DNA of 53,041 bases from Mesorhizobium amorphae. GTDB taxonomy: Bacteria > Pseudomonadota > Alphaproteobacteria > Rhizobiales > Rhizobiaceae. The translations under genes were made by a program, and so were the position numbers. Positions within the stretch are counted from its first letter, which is position 1, and every line of letters starts with the position of its first letter. Under the pieces are notes generated by a model, which saw only the letters and a list, made by a program, of their open reading frames with translations, ran no database searches and had not been told where the DNA came from. The stretch spans positions 1 to 53,041 of the forward strand of contig QFNI01000026.1 in NCBI GenBank assembly GCA_003240775.1, written 5' to 3'. This document shows positions 1 through 6,829 of the stretch, in pieces.

Positions 1-405
1 CTGAGCGTTGCCATCGGCTGTGAGCACGAGGTCGCCTATGGCGAGCGTCTCGACGGGCACGGTGCCGGAGGGGGTGGCGATCAGGGTGCCGGGGAGGAAA
101 CACAGGGTCAGGGCACTCTGGGCGAAGAAGAAGCCGTGCTCGGGGCCGAGCGCGCGGGGCTCGGCGGTGAAGATCGAGATGCGGTGGCCGTTGAAGTCCG
201 CGATCACGTCCGAGCCGCTATGGCCGACATAGACGACCGTGAAATCGGTCCCGACCACACGCAGCTCGTCGCCCGGCTCGAAGGAGTCCGCATCGGGGTC
301 GAGGGCGGCAAGCGACCCTTCCATGGCCTCCGTGTGCGTCGCATAGACCGAGCCGTCGCCGTTTTCTCCCAGAATCTGATATCCCTTGACGGCCAAAGTC
401 GACAT
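1..405 (-). CDS. Hint-domain (intein/hedgehog-like) protein, C-terminus cut by window edge
   Basis: Reading leftwards from an ATG at 405, 135 codons run open to base 1, so only the N-terminal part is present. Residues 1-100 form an uncharacterised, Asp/Glu/Gly-rich lead-in. From Cys102 the sequence CFLPGTLIATPSG followed by VETLAIGDLVLTADG is the recognisable start of a Hint_2-type domain, in which the first Cys is the autoprocessing nucleophile. Proteins of this class are common in Rhodobacterales and related Alphaproteobacteria, often secreted or linked to calcium-binding repeats, and their functions are mostly unknown. No signal peptide is seen. The family assignment is good; the function is not known. 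Confidence 0.72.
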   Translation of the reverse strand, partial: MSTLAVKGYQILGENGDGSVYATHTEAMEGSLAALDPDADSFEPGDELRVVGTDFTVVYVGHSGSDVIADFNGHRISIFTAEPRALGPEHGFFFAQSALTLCFLPGTLIATPSGTVPVETLAIGDLVLTADGNAQ

Positions 406-511
406 AACGCCCCCCACGCTTCCGGGCATCATGAAAGCCGCGATGGGCTCGGCGCATCAATTGGCCAATCGCCGTAGCGCGGCCGCTCGAACCATCCCCC
501 GCGCAATGGGC

Positions 512-529
512 CTCATCCCAAAGGATGAG
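512..529 (-). terminator. Hairpin after the TIM-barrel gene
   Basis: CTCATCC (512-518), loop CAAA, GGATGAG (523-529) form a perfect 7-bp stem just beyond the stop codon at 538 of the minus-strand operon. There is no clear U-run after it, so it is a weak terminator or an mRNA 3' end stabiliser. Confidence 0.4.
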
Positions 530-537
530 CCGAGCGC

Positions 538-1377
538 CTACCCTCCGGAGCGCCCGTCGAGGCGCTCGACCAGGGCCAGAGACGACTGCAGCGCTTCGGT
601 GAGAACAGGCAGCGGGAGGGGCTGGGGCGAGCGGATGGGGTCGGCGCGGCCGGGGCGCCTGAGGCGAAGCGGGAGCTCGATGCCGAGCGGAAGGTTGGGC
701 GGGAGCTGCCGCCACAGGGCGCGGAAATCGACCATGCCTTCGCCCAGCGGGGTGAAGCACCAGTCGGGGCCGCACTCCGCCACGTCCTTCAGGTGGAGAT
801 GGGCAATTGCGGGCAAGGCCCGGGCGATGTCCGTCTCGGGCCGCAGCGCCATGTGGCTCGCGGTCAGGATGTTGCCTGCATCGTAGTTGAGGCGCACATG
901 CTCGGAGCCGATCTCGGCCACGAGCGCCATGCCGTCGGCTCCGGAAGCGATGCAATCGCCCGTGCCGTGGCCGGGATTCTCCAGCGCGAGCACCACGCCC
1001 GCGTCGCGACATTGCCGGATCGCCGCGTGGAGCGTCGCGAGAACGGCGTCACGCTGGGCGGCCTTGCCGGAATTGGTGATGAGAAAGGGCGCGCCGAGGC
1101 GTGCCGCGAAATCGATGCGGCGCGCGAGCATGGAGCCGCTTTCGGGTGCCGCGAGGTCGAAATGCGCGGAAACCGCCAGGGGGCGCAGGCCCGCTTGTCG
1201 GATCAGCCGGTCGAGCTTGTCGGCGGAAGGCGGCAGAAAAGCCGTCTCGTCGAAATCCACATAGCCGCGGATAAAGGCGGGCTCCACATAGGCCGCCCCT
1301 GCCCGGGCGATCGCCTCGATGGCAAGCTCCAGCGGATAGCCGTCAAAGAGCGCCGTCGAGACCGAGACCCGCCGCAT
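538..1377 (-). CDS. Sugar-phosphate isomerase/epimerase-like TIM-barrel protein (candidate 3-oxo-isoapionate decarboxylase or isomerase)
   Basis: A 279-residue AP-endonuclease-2/xylose-isomerase-like TIM barrel. The expected metal ligands are visible: Glu133 (ALENPG), Asp166 (LNYDAGN), His195 (HLHLKD) and Glu234 (GIELPL). It is the last gene of the minus-strand operon, 10 bases after the ApnO-like gene, which ties it to branched-acid catabolism. In published D-apiose pathways an enzyme called OiaC decarboxylates unphosphorylated 3-oxo-isoapionate to L-erythrulose. I could not confirm that this protein belongs to that subgroup, and an isomerase or epimerase role is equally possible. Fold and metal site are seen; the substrate is inferred from context only. 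Confidence 0.75.
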   Translation of the reverse strand: MRRVSVSTALFDGYPLELAIEAIARAGAAYVEPAFIRGYVDFDETAFLPPSADKLDRLIRQAGLRPLAVSAHFDLAAPESGSMLARRIDFAARLGAPFLITNSGKAAQRDAVLATLHAAIRQCRDAGVVLALENPGHGTGDCIASGADGMALVAEIGSEHVRLNYDAGNILTASHMALRPETDIARALPAIAHLHLKDVAECGPDWCFTPLGEGMVDFRALWRQLPPNLPLGIELPLRLRRPGRADPIRSPQPLPLPVLTEALQSSLALVERLDGRSGG

Positions 1378-1387
1378 CGCCCGCCGC

Positions 1388-2233
1388 TCATGCGCCCTTG
1401 CCGTGGACGATCAGCTCGGCCGCCTGCTTGACGGTGGTGGGCGAAAGGGCCTCGCGCCAATCCTCCTTCACCACCACCCCCTTGGCGAAGCGCATGAGGC
1501 GGAGGGCTGCGTCCGAGGGCACCTTGGGCGAATAGCCGAACCACATGGCGATCTCGACATTGAGGTGGCCGATCAGGAAGTCGAGGGCCGCCTCGCGCGG
1601 GATGCCGTATTTCCGCTCGCACTCCTCGACGGCCTCCACCATCGTGTCCACGAAGGGCATGGCGACCATTTCCGACAGTCCCGGCTCCAGGATAGCCAAC
1701 TGCTCGACCGAGACGCGGTGCGCCTTGATGATGGGCGACCACATCGCGCGGCAGATCTCCTCGCCCAGCGCATAGTGCTCCTCGGGGCCCTGCATCAGCG
1801 CGCAGACGATCGACTGCTTGGCGACGCCGCCGTGATAGTCGCGCCGCGCGTCCCATTCGGTCTCGTCGTTGAAGAGCGGGGGGTGGCAGGGGTGGCCGAC
1901 GAAATAGGTGAGGTCCGGCCTGTCCTTGGGCAGGTCGTCGGCGTAAGGGGCGGCGGCATCCAGGATGAGCAGCATCGTGCCCGCTTCGAGCCTGGGCGAA
2001 AGCTCGCGAGCGACGGGGCCGATGATGTTGTCGGGCAAGGCGAGCACCACCACCTGCGCGCCCGCGACCCCGTCTTCCGTGCCGACGGCCGGGATGTTCG
2101 CCTCGCTCAAGCGCGCGCGTCCGGCATCCCCGATCTCGACCGCGCGCACGTCATAGCCCGCATCCACCAGCTTCTTGGTGACGCGGAAGCCCATCTTGCC
2201 GCCCGAACCGAGCACTGCCACCGATACCGTCAT
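1388..2233 (-). CDS. ApnO-like oxidoisomerase, divergent second copy
   Basis: A 281-residue NAD-binding protein with an N-terminal Rossmann motif (VLGSGGKMG, residues 8-16) and a C-terminal helical domain of the phosphogluconate dehydrogenase-like kind. It is collinear with the plus-strand homologue at 9354-10181, sharing blocks such as GHPCHPP(L/I)FNDETE, ALMQGPEE and LEPGLSE, with roughly half of residues identical by eye. The known family function is D-apionate oxidoisomerase (ApnO), an NAD-dependent oxidation coupled to hydroxymethyl migration that gives 3-oxo-isoapionate. The start is supported by a GGGAGG ribosome site about 9 bases upstream. Two copies within 8 kb suggest a different substrate or stereochemistry for this one, located between the RLP and the TIM-barrel gene. 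Confidence 0.8.
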   Translation of the reverse strand: MTVSVAVLGSGGKMGFRVTKKLVDAGYDVRAVEIGDAGRARLSEANIPAVGTEDGVAGAQVVVLALPDNIIGPVARELSPRLEAGTMLLILDAAAPYADDLPKDRPDLTYFVGHPCHPPLFNDETEWDARRDYHGGVAKQSIVCALMQGPEEHYALGEEICRAMWSPIIKAHRVSVEQLAILEPGLSEMVAMPFVDTMVEAVEECERKYGIPREAALDFLIGHLNVEIAMWFGYSPKVPSDAALRLMRFAKGVVVKEDWREALSPTTVKQAAELIVHGKGA

Positions 2234-2268
2234 GATTGGATCCTCCCGAAACCCGTTTCCGGCCGCAC

Positions 2269-3597
2269 TCAGCCGAAGGATTGAAGCGCCTGCGCCAAGG
2301 CCGGATGGGTGCGGGCGTAGTCTTGCGCGGAAATGCCGGCCTTGGCGGCGGCAAACGCTTCGTGGATGCTCCGCACACCCGCTTCCGCACCGTCCGGGTG
2401 GGCGATGATGCCCGCCCCGCAGCAGAAGATGAGGTCGTCGGTGCCCAGAAGCCTGAAGGTCTCGCCAGCCTGCACGGCCGACTGGCCCGAGGAAAAGACG
2501 GGCATCACCGTGCAGGGATTCTCGCCTGCGCCGAACATCGGCGTCAGGCACTCGCGCGCGGACGCCATCACGCTCTCGTCGCCTTCGCAGAACTTGTTGG
2601 CGAGCCCGTTGACGTGGAGGTGGTCGACGCCCGCGAGGCGCCAGAACTTCTGGTAGGCGTTGTAGCTCATGCCGAGGTCGGGCGAGCGGTCGAACAGGCC
2701 CCAGCCGGCGCGGTGGCCGTGGATCGGCACGCTCGCATGCTTGCGGATTTCGATCACGCCCGACAGGCCGACTGAGTTGAGCACCAGCATCGCGCAGGCG
2801 CCGCGGCGCTCCACATGGTCGAGCTGGCGGCGCATCGCGTCCCAATCGCCCGAGATGTTGGCGGCATACATGGCGCGCCGGCCGTTGCGCTCGGCATGGG
2901 CGTCGATCACGTCCATCACCCGGTCGAGCCGCTCGGCAAACGGCGAGTGGGGCGGATCGCCCATCAACTCGTCGTCCTTGATGAAGTCGAGGCCCGACGC
3001 GATCATGCGCTCAGCGAGGGCTGCCGTTTCGGTGGGCGAGAGGCCGACGCTCGGCTTGACGATGGTGCCCACCACCGGCCGGTCCCAAACGGCGGTCAGG
3101 CGGCGCGTGCCCTCCACCGCAAAGGCCGGGCCGGGATAGGCGCGCGCGAAGGCGTCGGGCAGATCGAGGCTCAGAAGCTTGAGGGCCGAGAAGTGGTGCA
3201 GCTCGAAGAGGTTGCCGAGCACCGTGGACCAGACGGTGGACAACACCGTGCCGGTGTTCTCCAGGTTCCAGGACAGCGTGACCTCCGCGCGGCGCGGGCG
3301 CGGGGCCCCTGCCCCGTTCGGATGCCCTGGCTTCTCGCCCGGCGCGCGCGAAAGGGGAAGCGCTTCGCCATCGACCTCGCCCTGGTCCTCGACCGCCTCC
3401 ACGCGTGCGCCGAAGCGCGCCAGAAGCTCGGGTGTCTCGCCGGGAAGCGCGCGGAACGAGCCGCTCGACTGCTCGCCCGCCATGGCGCTTGCGGCCTGCT
3501 CGAGCGGGTAGCGCGTCTCGATGCGGTAGGTGGCGCGGATGCGCGCCTCACCTGGGGCTTGGGCGGAGGAAGTCGGGTCGGTCTGGTCTGCGGTCAC
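2269..3597 (-). CDS. RuBisCO-like protein (3-oxo-isoapionate-4-phosphate decarboxylase or transcarboxylase/hydrolase type)
   Basis: A 442-residue large-subunit-like protein. The metal site is intact: the carbamylatable Lys207 with Asp209 and Glu210 (FIKDDE). Also retained are the proton-transfer Lys181 (GTIVKP), His295/Arg296 (HGHRAGW), His328, Lys335 and Ser370 (FSSGQS). The second Lys of the classical KPK motif is Ser183, so it is a RuBisCO-like protein and not a CO2-fixing enzyme. RLPs are known to act on 3-oxo-isoapionate-4-phosphate, either decarboxylating it or cleaving it to 3-phosphoglycerate and glycolate. The kinase for that substrate is encoded nearby. No erythrulose-phosphate isomerases are in the window, which mildly favours the hydrolase version. 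The start is a GTG without a good ribosome site; see the leader frame at 3548-3637. Confidence 0.88.
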   Translation of the reverse strand: MTADQTDPTSSAQAPGEARIRATYRIETRYPLEQAASAMAGEQSSGSFRALPGETPELLARFGARVEAVEDQGEVDGEALPLSRAPGEKPGHPNGAGAPRPRRAEVTLSWNLENTGTVLSTVWSTVLGNLFELHHFSALKLLSLDLPDAFARAYPGPAFAVEGTRRLTAVWDRPVVGTIVKPSVGLSPTETAALAERMIASGLDFIKDDELMGDPPHSPFAERLDRVMDVIDAHAERNGRRAMYAANISGDWDAMRRQLDHVERRGACAMLVLNSVGLSGVIEIRKHASVPIHGHRAGWGLFDRSPDLGMSYNAYQKFWRLAGVDHLHVNGLANKFCEGDESVMASARECLTPMFGAGENPCTVMPVFSSGQSAVQAGETFRLLGTDDLIFCCGAGIIAHPDGAEAGVRSIHEAFAAAKAGISAQDYARTHPALAQALQSFG

Positions 3598-3637
3598 GGA
3601 GAAGCACTTCGGAAGCGATGACGCTGCTTCCTAACAT
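3548..3637 (-). CDS. Possible 29-residue leader peptide overlapping the RLP start
   Basis: An ATG at 3637 stands 6 bases after a perfect GAGGAG ribosome site (3649-3644) and opens a 29-codon frame ending in TGA at 3550-3548. It runs in a different frame from the RLP gene and overlaps its first 50 bases. The RLP itself has only a GTG start and no strong ribosome site. The short frame may therefore couple translation of the RLP, or it may mark a one-base indel in the true N-terminus of the RLP. I recognise no function in the peptide. Confidence 0.4.
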   Translation of the reverse strand: MLGSSVIASEVLLRDRRPDRPDFLRPSPR

Positions 3638-3643
3638 GCTCGA

Positions 3644-3664
3644 CTCCTCATGTCATCATATCAG
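3644..3664 (-). promoter_or_regulatory. Promoter/operator-like element and ribosome site ahead of the RLP operon
   Basis: On the minus strand TGATATGAT fits an extended -10 promoter (TGnTATAAT). It lies within a 14-mer (plus strand TGTCATCATATCAG, 3651-3664) that matches the element at 4513-4526 at 12 of 14 bases. GAGGAG follows directly at 3649-3644. The element may be a promoter, an operator for the adjacent GntR-type regulator, or both. Confidence 0.45.
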
Positions 3665-3676
3665 TTGAGCTCAGTT

Positions 3677-4402
3677 TCAGCTTGGAACGAGTGCGCGGCG
3701 TACATCCTCGGGCTGGCGATAAAGATCGTTCGCGCGCGTGATGTGCTCGGCCATGGTCTTGGCCGCAGCCTCGGCGTCGCCGCCCGCGATCGCGCGGCAG
3801 ATCTTTTCGTGCTCCTCGATCGTCAGCCGCTCCTTGCCGCGCACGGCCACGAGATCGCGCTTGAAGCGCGACAGCCAGCCCAGCATGCCCTTGGTCATGG
3901 CGGCGACGAGCGCGTTGCCGCTCATGTCGGCGATCAGTCCGTGGAAGGCCATGTCGGCTGCTACAAAGCCTGCGGGGTCGCCGCGCGCCTCGCGCAGGTC
4001 GCGCAGCGAGGCTTCGAGATTTTCCAGGTCCTTGGCGGACGCGTTGCGGGTGGCCATGCGCACGAGAGAAGATTCCAGCCAGATGCGGGCTTCCTTCAAC
4101 TCGTCCAGCCCGCGCGGGCTCGTCGCCAGGAGCATGATCATGGCGTTGGAAATCTGGTCCACGATCACGTCGGGCGTGGGGTTGACCACGCGCGCGCGTT
4201 CGCCGTGGCTGATCTTGATCAGGCCCATCTGCTGGAGCGACTGCATGGCTTCGCGGATCGAGGGCCGGCCCACGCCGATCATGGTCATCAGCTCGCGCTC
4301 GGAGGGCAGCTGCGAGCCCGGCGGGAACTCGGCCGTGGAGATGGCCGAGACCAGCCGGTCGAGCACCTCATGGTAAAGCTTGCGCTTTTGAACGGGCTCC
4401 AT
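3677..4402 (-). CDS. GntR/FadR-family transcriptional regulator
   Basis: A 241-residue regulator with an N-terminal winged helix-turn-helix (about residues 5-75; core PPGSQLPSERELM and GRPSIREAMQSL) and a C-terminal FCD ligand-binding domain (about 95-220). FCD metal-binding histidines are visible in DMAFHGL, EEHEKI and MAEHITRA. The ATG at 4402 was chosen because GGAGGT precedes it by 5 bases; the upstream in-frame GTG at 4408 is too close to that site. It heads the minus-strand operon and is divergent from the first sugar transporter, the usual position for a local catabolic repressor. The effector is probably a pathway sugar acid (inference). Confidence 0.9.
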   Translation of the reverse strand: MEPVQKRKLYHEVLDRLVSAISTAEFPPGSQLPSERELMTMIGVGRPSIREAMQSLQQMGLIKISHGERARVVNPTPDVIVDQISNAMIMLLATSPRGLDELKEARIWLESSLVRMATRNASAKDLENLEASLRDLREARGDPAGFVAADMAFHGLIADMSGNALVAAMTKGMLGWLSRFKRDLVAVRGKERLTIEEHEKICRAIAGGDAEAAAKTMAEHITRANDLYRQPEDVRRALVPS

Positions 4403-4497
4403 GCGCACCTCCGCTTTTCAATCGCTTTAAGCGAGCGGCTGGACCCAGGCAATCCACGCACCGCCTGACGTGAGGCGACTGCCCCAACCCAACTCGA

Positions 4498-4531
4498 TTG
4501 ACATTACTTATGTGACATCATACCAGATAAG
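4498..4531. promoter_or_regulatory. Divergent promoter/operator region between regulator and transporter
   Basis: This is the AT-rich island of the 228-base gap. The plus strand has TTGACA at 4498-4503 as a good -35 box, with only a weak -10 about 17 bases later. The minus strand reads TGGTATGAT (4525-4517), an extended -10 that would serve the regulator gene. The 14-mer TGACATCATACCAG at 4513-4526 recurs, with 12 of 14 bases, at 3651-3664 ahead of the RLP. This makes it a candidate operator for the GntR-type protein. Confidence 0.5.
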
Positions 4532-4630
4532 AACTGCAGCCGAAAGCGATCGGGTCCGAATCCGGCCGGTTTCACGCGGCGCGGCAGGGGAGAGGAGCCC
4601 CGCGGGGGTTCGAAGAGGGAGGATGTTCCG

Positions 4631-5638
4631 ATGGCGCTCAACCGGCGCGATTTCACCGTATCCATGCTGGCGGGCATCGCCGCCACCAGCGGGCTGACGC
4701 TCGCCGTCAAGGCGCAGGGCACGAAGACCATCGCCGTCTTGTTCGACGGGCTGTATTCCGAGTTCTGGGTGGCCGGCATCCAGATCATCCGCGACGAGTT
4801 GAAGAAGCGCGGCTACGAGATCGTGGAAGCCATCTCCGACCAGGACGACAACAAGCAGTTCGAGCAGGTGCGCGCGGCCATCGCGCGCAAGGTGGACGGC
4901 ATCATCATCGTCCAGACCGATTCCAACGCCGTGATCCCCGCCATCCGCGCGGCGAATGCGGCGAACATCCCGATGGTCCACTTCAACCGCCCGCCGGCCG
5001 AGTCCGACGCGTTCTCGGTGGCGATCCAGGCCGACAACCAGAAGATCGCGCGCGATGCGGTTGCTTACGCCTGCGAGGTCGCCAAGCAGTCGGGCAAGAA
5101 GCACCAGGCGGCCATCCTGATCGGCGATCTCGGCGACCCCAACGCCATCCAGCGCCGCGACGGCTTCCAGGAGGCGGTGGACCAGTTCCCGGATGTGATC
5201 GAGGTGGTCGCCAAGATCCCGACCGAGTGGAACGCTGACACCGCATTCGCCGGCCTGACCAACGCGCTCCAGGCGAACCCCGACATCTCCTTCCTGTTCA
5301 CCTCGTCGGACTTCCTCCTGCCGCAGATCCAGCAGGCGCTGAAGTCGGCCGACAAGTGGCACAAGATCGGCGAGGACGGCCACGTGATCCTGGCGGGCTT
5401 CGACGGCTTCCCCGACGCCTATGCGCTGATGAACGACAAATACATGGATTCCTGCGGGGTGCAGAACCTGTTCTACGAGACCGATCTCGCCATCCAGGCG
5501 ATCCTCGACCTCGGCGAAGGCAAGAAGGTCGACAAGCTCCTGCTCGATCCCGGCTTCGCCATCACCCAAGCCAACATGGCCGAAAAGGCCCAGGAAATGT
5601 GGGGCTACGTGCTCTGGAAGGAAAAGAACCCGGGCTGA
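4631..5638 (+). CDS. Periplasmic sugar-binding protein of ABC transporter 1
   Basis: A 335-residue type 1 periplasmic binding protein of the ribose/xylose class (Peripla_BP_4). The N-terminus NRRDFTVSMLAGIAATSG followed by VKAQG is a twin-arginine-type signal peptide with cleavage near residue 29. The mature part begins KTIAVLFDGLYSEFWVAG, the typical first strand and helix of the fold. It is preceded by GAGGGAGGATG and is the first gene of the plus-strand unit divergent from the regulator. Binding proteins from such loci have been shown to bind D-apiose, so an apiose-like ligand is likely here, by context. Confidence 0.88.
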   Translation: MALNRRDFTVSMLAGIAATSGLTLAVKAQGTKTIAVLFDGLYSEFWVAGIQIIRDELKKRGYEIVEAISDQDDNKQFEQVRAAIARKVDGIIIVQTDSNAVIPAIRAANAANIPMVHFNRPPAESDAFSVAIQADNQKIARDAVAYACEVAKQSGKKHQAAILIGDLGDPNAIQRRDGFQEAVDQFPDVIEVVAKIPTEWNADTAFAGLTNALQANPDISFLFTSSDFLLPQIQQALKSADKWHKIGEDGHVILAGFDGFPDAYALMNDKYMDSCGVQNLFYETDLAIQAILDLGEGKKVDKLLLDPGFAITQANMAEKAQEMWGYVLWKEKNPG

Positions 5639-5724
5639 GGCGTGGGGTTCTTCGCGGCCGGCTCCCGGAGCCTGCCGCAGCCGCTCCCCCAGTTTGTGGG
5701 AGTGCCCCGCAGGACGATTGAGGA

Positions 5725-5750
5725 GGGGCGGCCCCCGCCGCCGCCCCTTT
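5725..5750 (+). terminator. Intra-operon terminator between binding protein and permease
   Basis: GGGGCGGC (5725-5732), a 7-base loop and GCCGCCCC (5740-5747), then TTT. The perfect 8-bp GC stem lies between the binding-protein gene and the permease. Partial termination or 3'-end protection here would make the binding protein more abundant than the membrane parts. Confidence 0.65.
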
Positions 5751-5787
5751 CCCACTGCTGCTGCAGCGAGACGCCGAGAGACCGCAT

Positions 5788-6828
5788 TTGACAGCCCTGC
5801 CGCCCGCACCCTCCGCAACCCTGCCGGCATCTCCGCGCGGTGCGCTCGCGCGGCTGGGGCGGCTTCTGCTTTCGGAATACTTCGTCTTTGTGCTCTGCGT
5901 GCTCTATGTCGCGGCCGTCTATCCCTTCGTGCCCGAGATGGTGTCCTGGGAGGTGGCCTCGAACATCCTGGGCGACATGATGCCCCTGCTCGTGGTGGCC
6001 ATCGGGCTGACCTTCGTGCTGATCGTGGCGGGCATCGACCTGTCGGTCACGGCCATCGTGTCCATGTCGGCCGTGGTGGGCGCTTCCGTGATGACGGGCA
6101 CGGGCGGCTATCTCGGCGGCAGCGTGCTTGCTGTGCCCGCCGCCGTCATGGCGATGCTGGCCACGGGCGCGCTGATCGGGCTTCTCAACGGGGCGGCCAC
6201 CGTTCGGCTGAACATGCCCTCCTTCATCGTCACGCTCGCCACCCGCATGTTCTTTGCGGGCGCGGCCGTCTGGTACGTGACGTTCCACTCCACCTCGTCC
6301 TCCATCGCCAACCTCCCGCCCGCCTTCACCGGCTTCGCCACGGGCTCGTTCCTGGGCGTGCCGCTGACGGTGATCGTGGCGGGGCTGATCGCGGTGGCCG
6401 CCCACCTCACGCTGTCGGGCACGCGCTTCGGGCGCTGGGTCTATGCGGTGGGCGCCAACCCGAAGGCTGCCCGCATCTCCGGCATCCCCGTCGAGCGCAC
6501 GATCCTCATCACTTTCGTGATCAGCGGCCTGTGCGCCGCCGTCACCTCGACCATGTATGTGTCGCGCATGCAGACCGGCAGCCCGATCGTGGGCGAGAAC
6601 ATCCTGCTCGACGTGATCGGTGCAGTGGTGATCGGCGGCACCAGCCTGTTCGGCGGCAAGGGCAAGATCATCTGGACGGTGTTCGGCGTGCTCTTCCTGC
6701 TCTTGCTGGACACCTCGATGAAGCTGCTCGGCGCATCGCTGTTCGCCATATACATCATCAAGGGCAGCGTGATTCTGTTGGCCGCCTTGCTCGACGTCCT
6801 CCGCAACCGCCTGGTGGTGGAGCGCTGA
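5788..6828 (+). CDS. ABC sugar transporter 1, permease A
   Basis: A 346-residue polytopic inner-membrane protein of the RbsC/XylH class (BPD_transp_2). The diagnostic loop LIVAGIDLSVTAIVSMSA is present at about residues 73-90, as is the cytoplasmic coupling stretch TRFGRWVYAVGANPKAARISG. About eight to ten hydrophobic segments span the protein. The start is a TTG after the terminator hairpin, and the gene ends one base before the ATPase gene. It is one of two different permeases flanking the ATPase, so the channel is probably a heterodimer. Confidence 0.87.
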   Translation: MTALPPAPSATLPASPRGALARLGRLLLSEYFVFVLCVLYVAAVYPFVPEMVSWEVASNILGDMMPLLVVAIGLTFVLIVAGIDLSVTAIVSMSAVVGASVMTGTGGYLGGSVLAVPAAVMAMLATGALIGLLNGAATVRLNMPSFIVTLATRMFFAGAAVWYVTFHSTSSSIANLPPAFTGFATGSFLGVPLTVIVAGLIAVAAHLTLSGTRFGRWVYAVGANPKAARISGIPVERTILITFVISGLCAAVTSTMYVSRMQTGSPIVGENILLDVIGAVVIGGTSLFGGKGKIIWTVFGVLFLLLLDTSMKLLGASLFAIYIIKGSVILLAALLDVLRNRLVVER

Positions 6829-6829
6829 G

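Noticed and set aside
2269..3597. The RuBisCO-like gene as evidence of CO2 fixation
   Set aside because: The second Lys of the KPK motif is Ser, no small subunit or phosphoribulokinase gene is present, and the context is sugar-acid catabolism.
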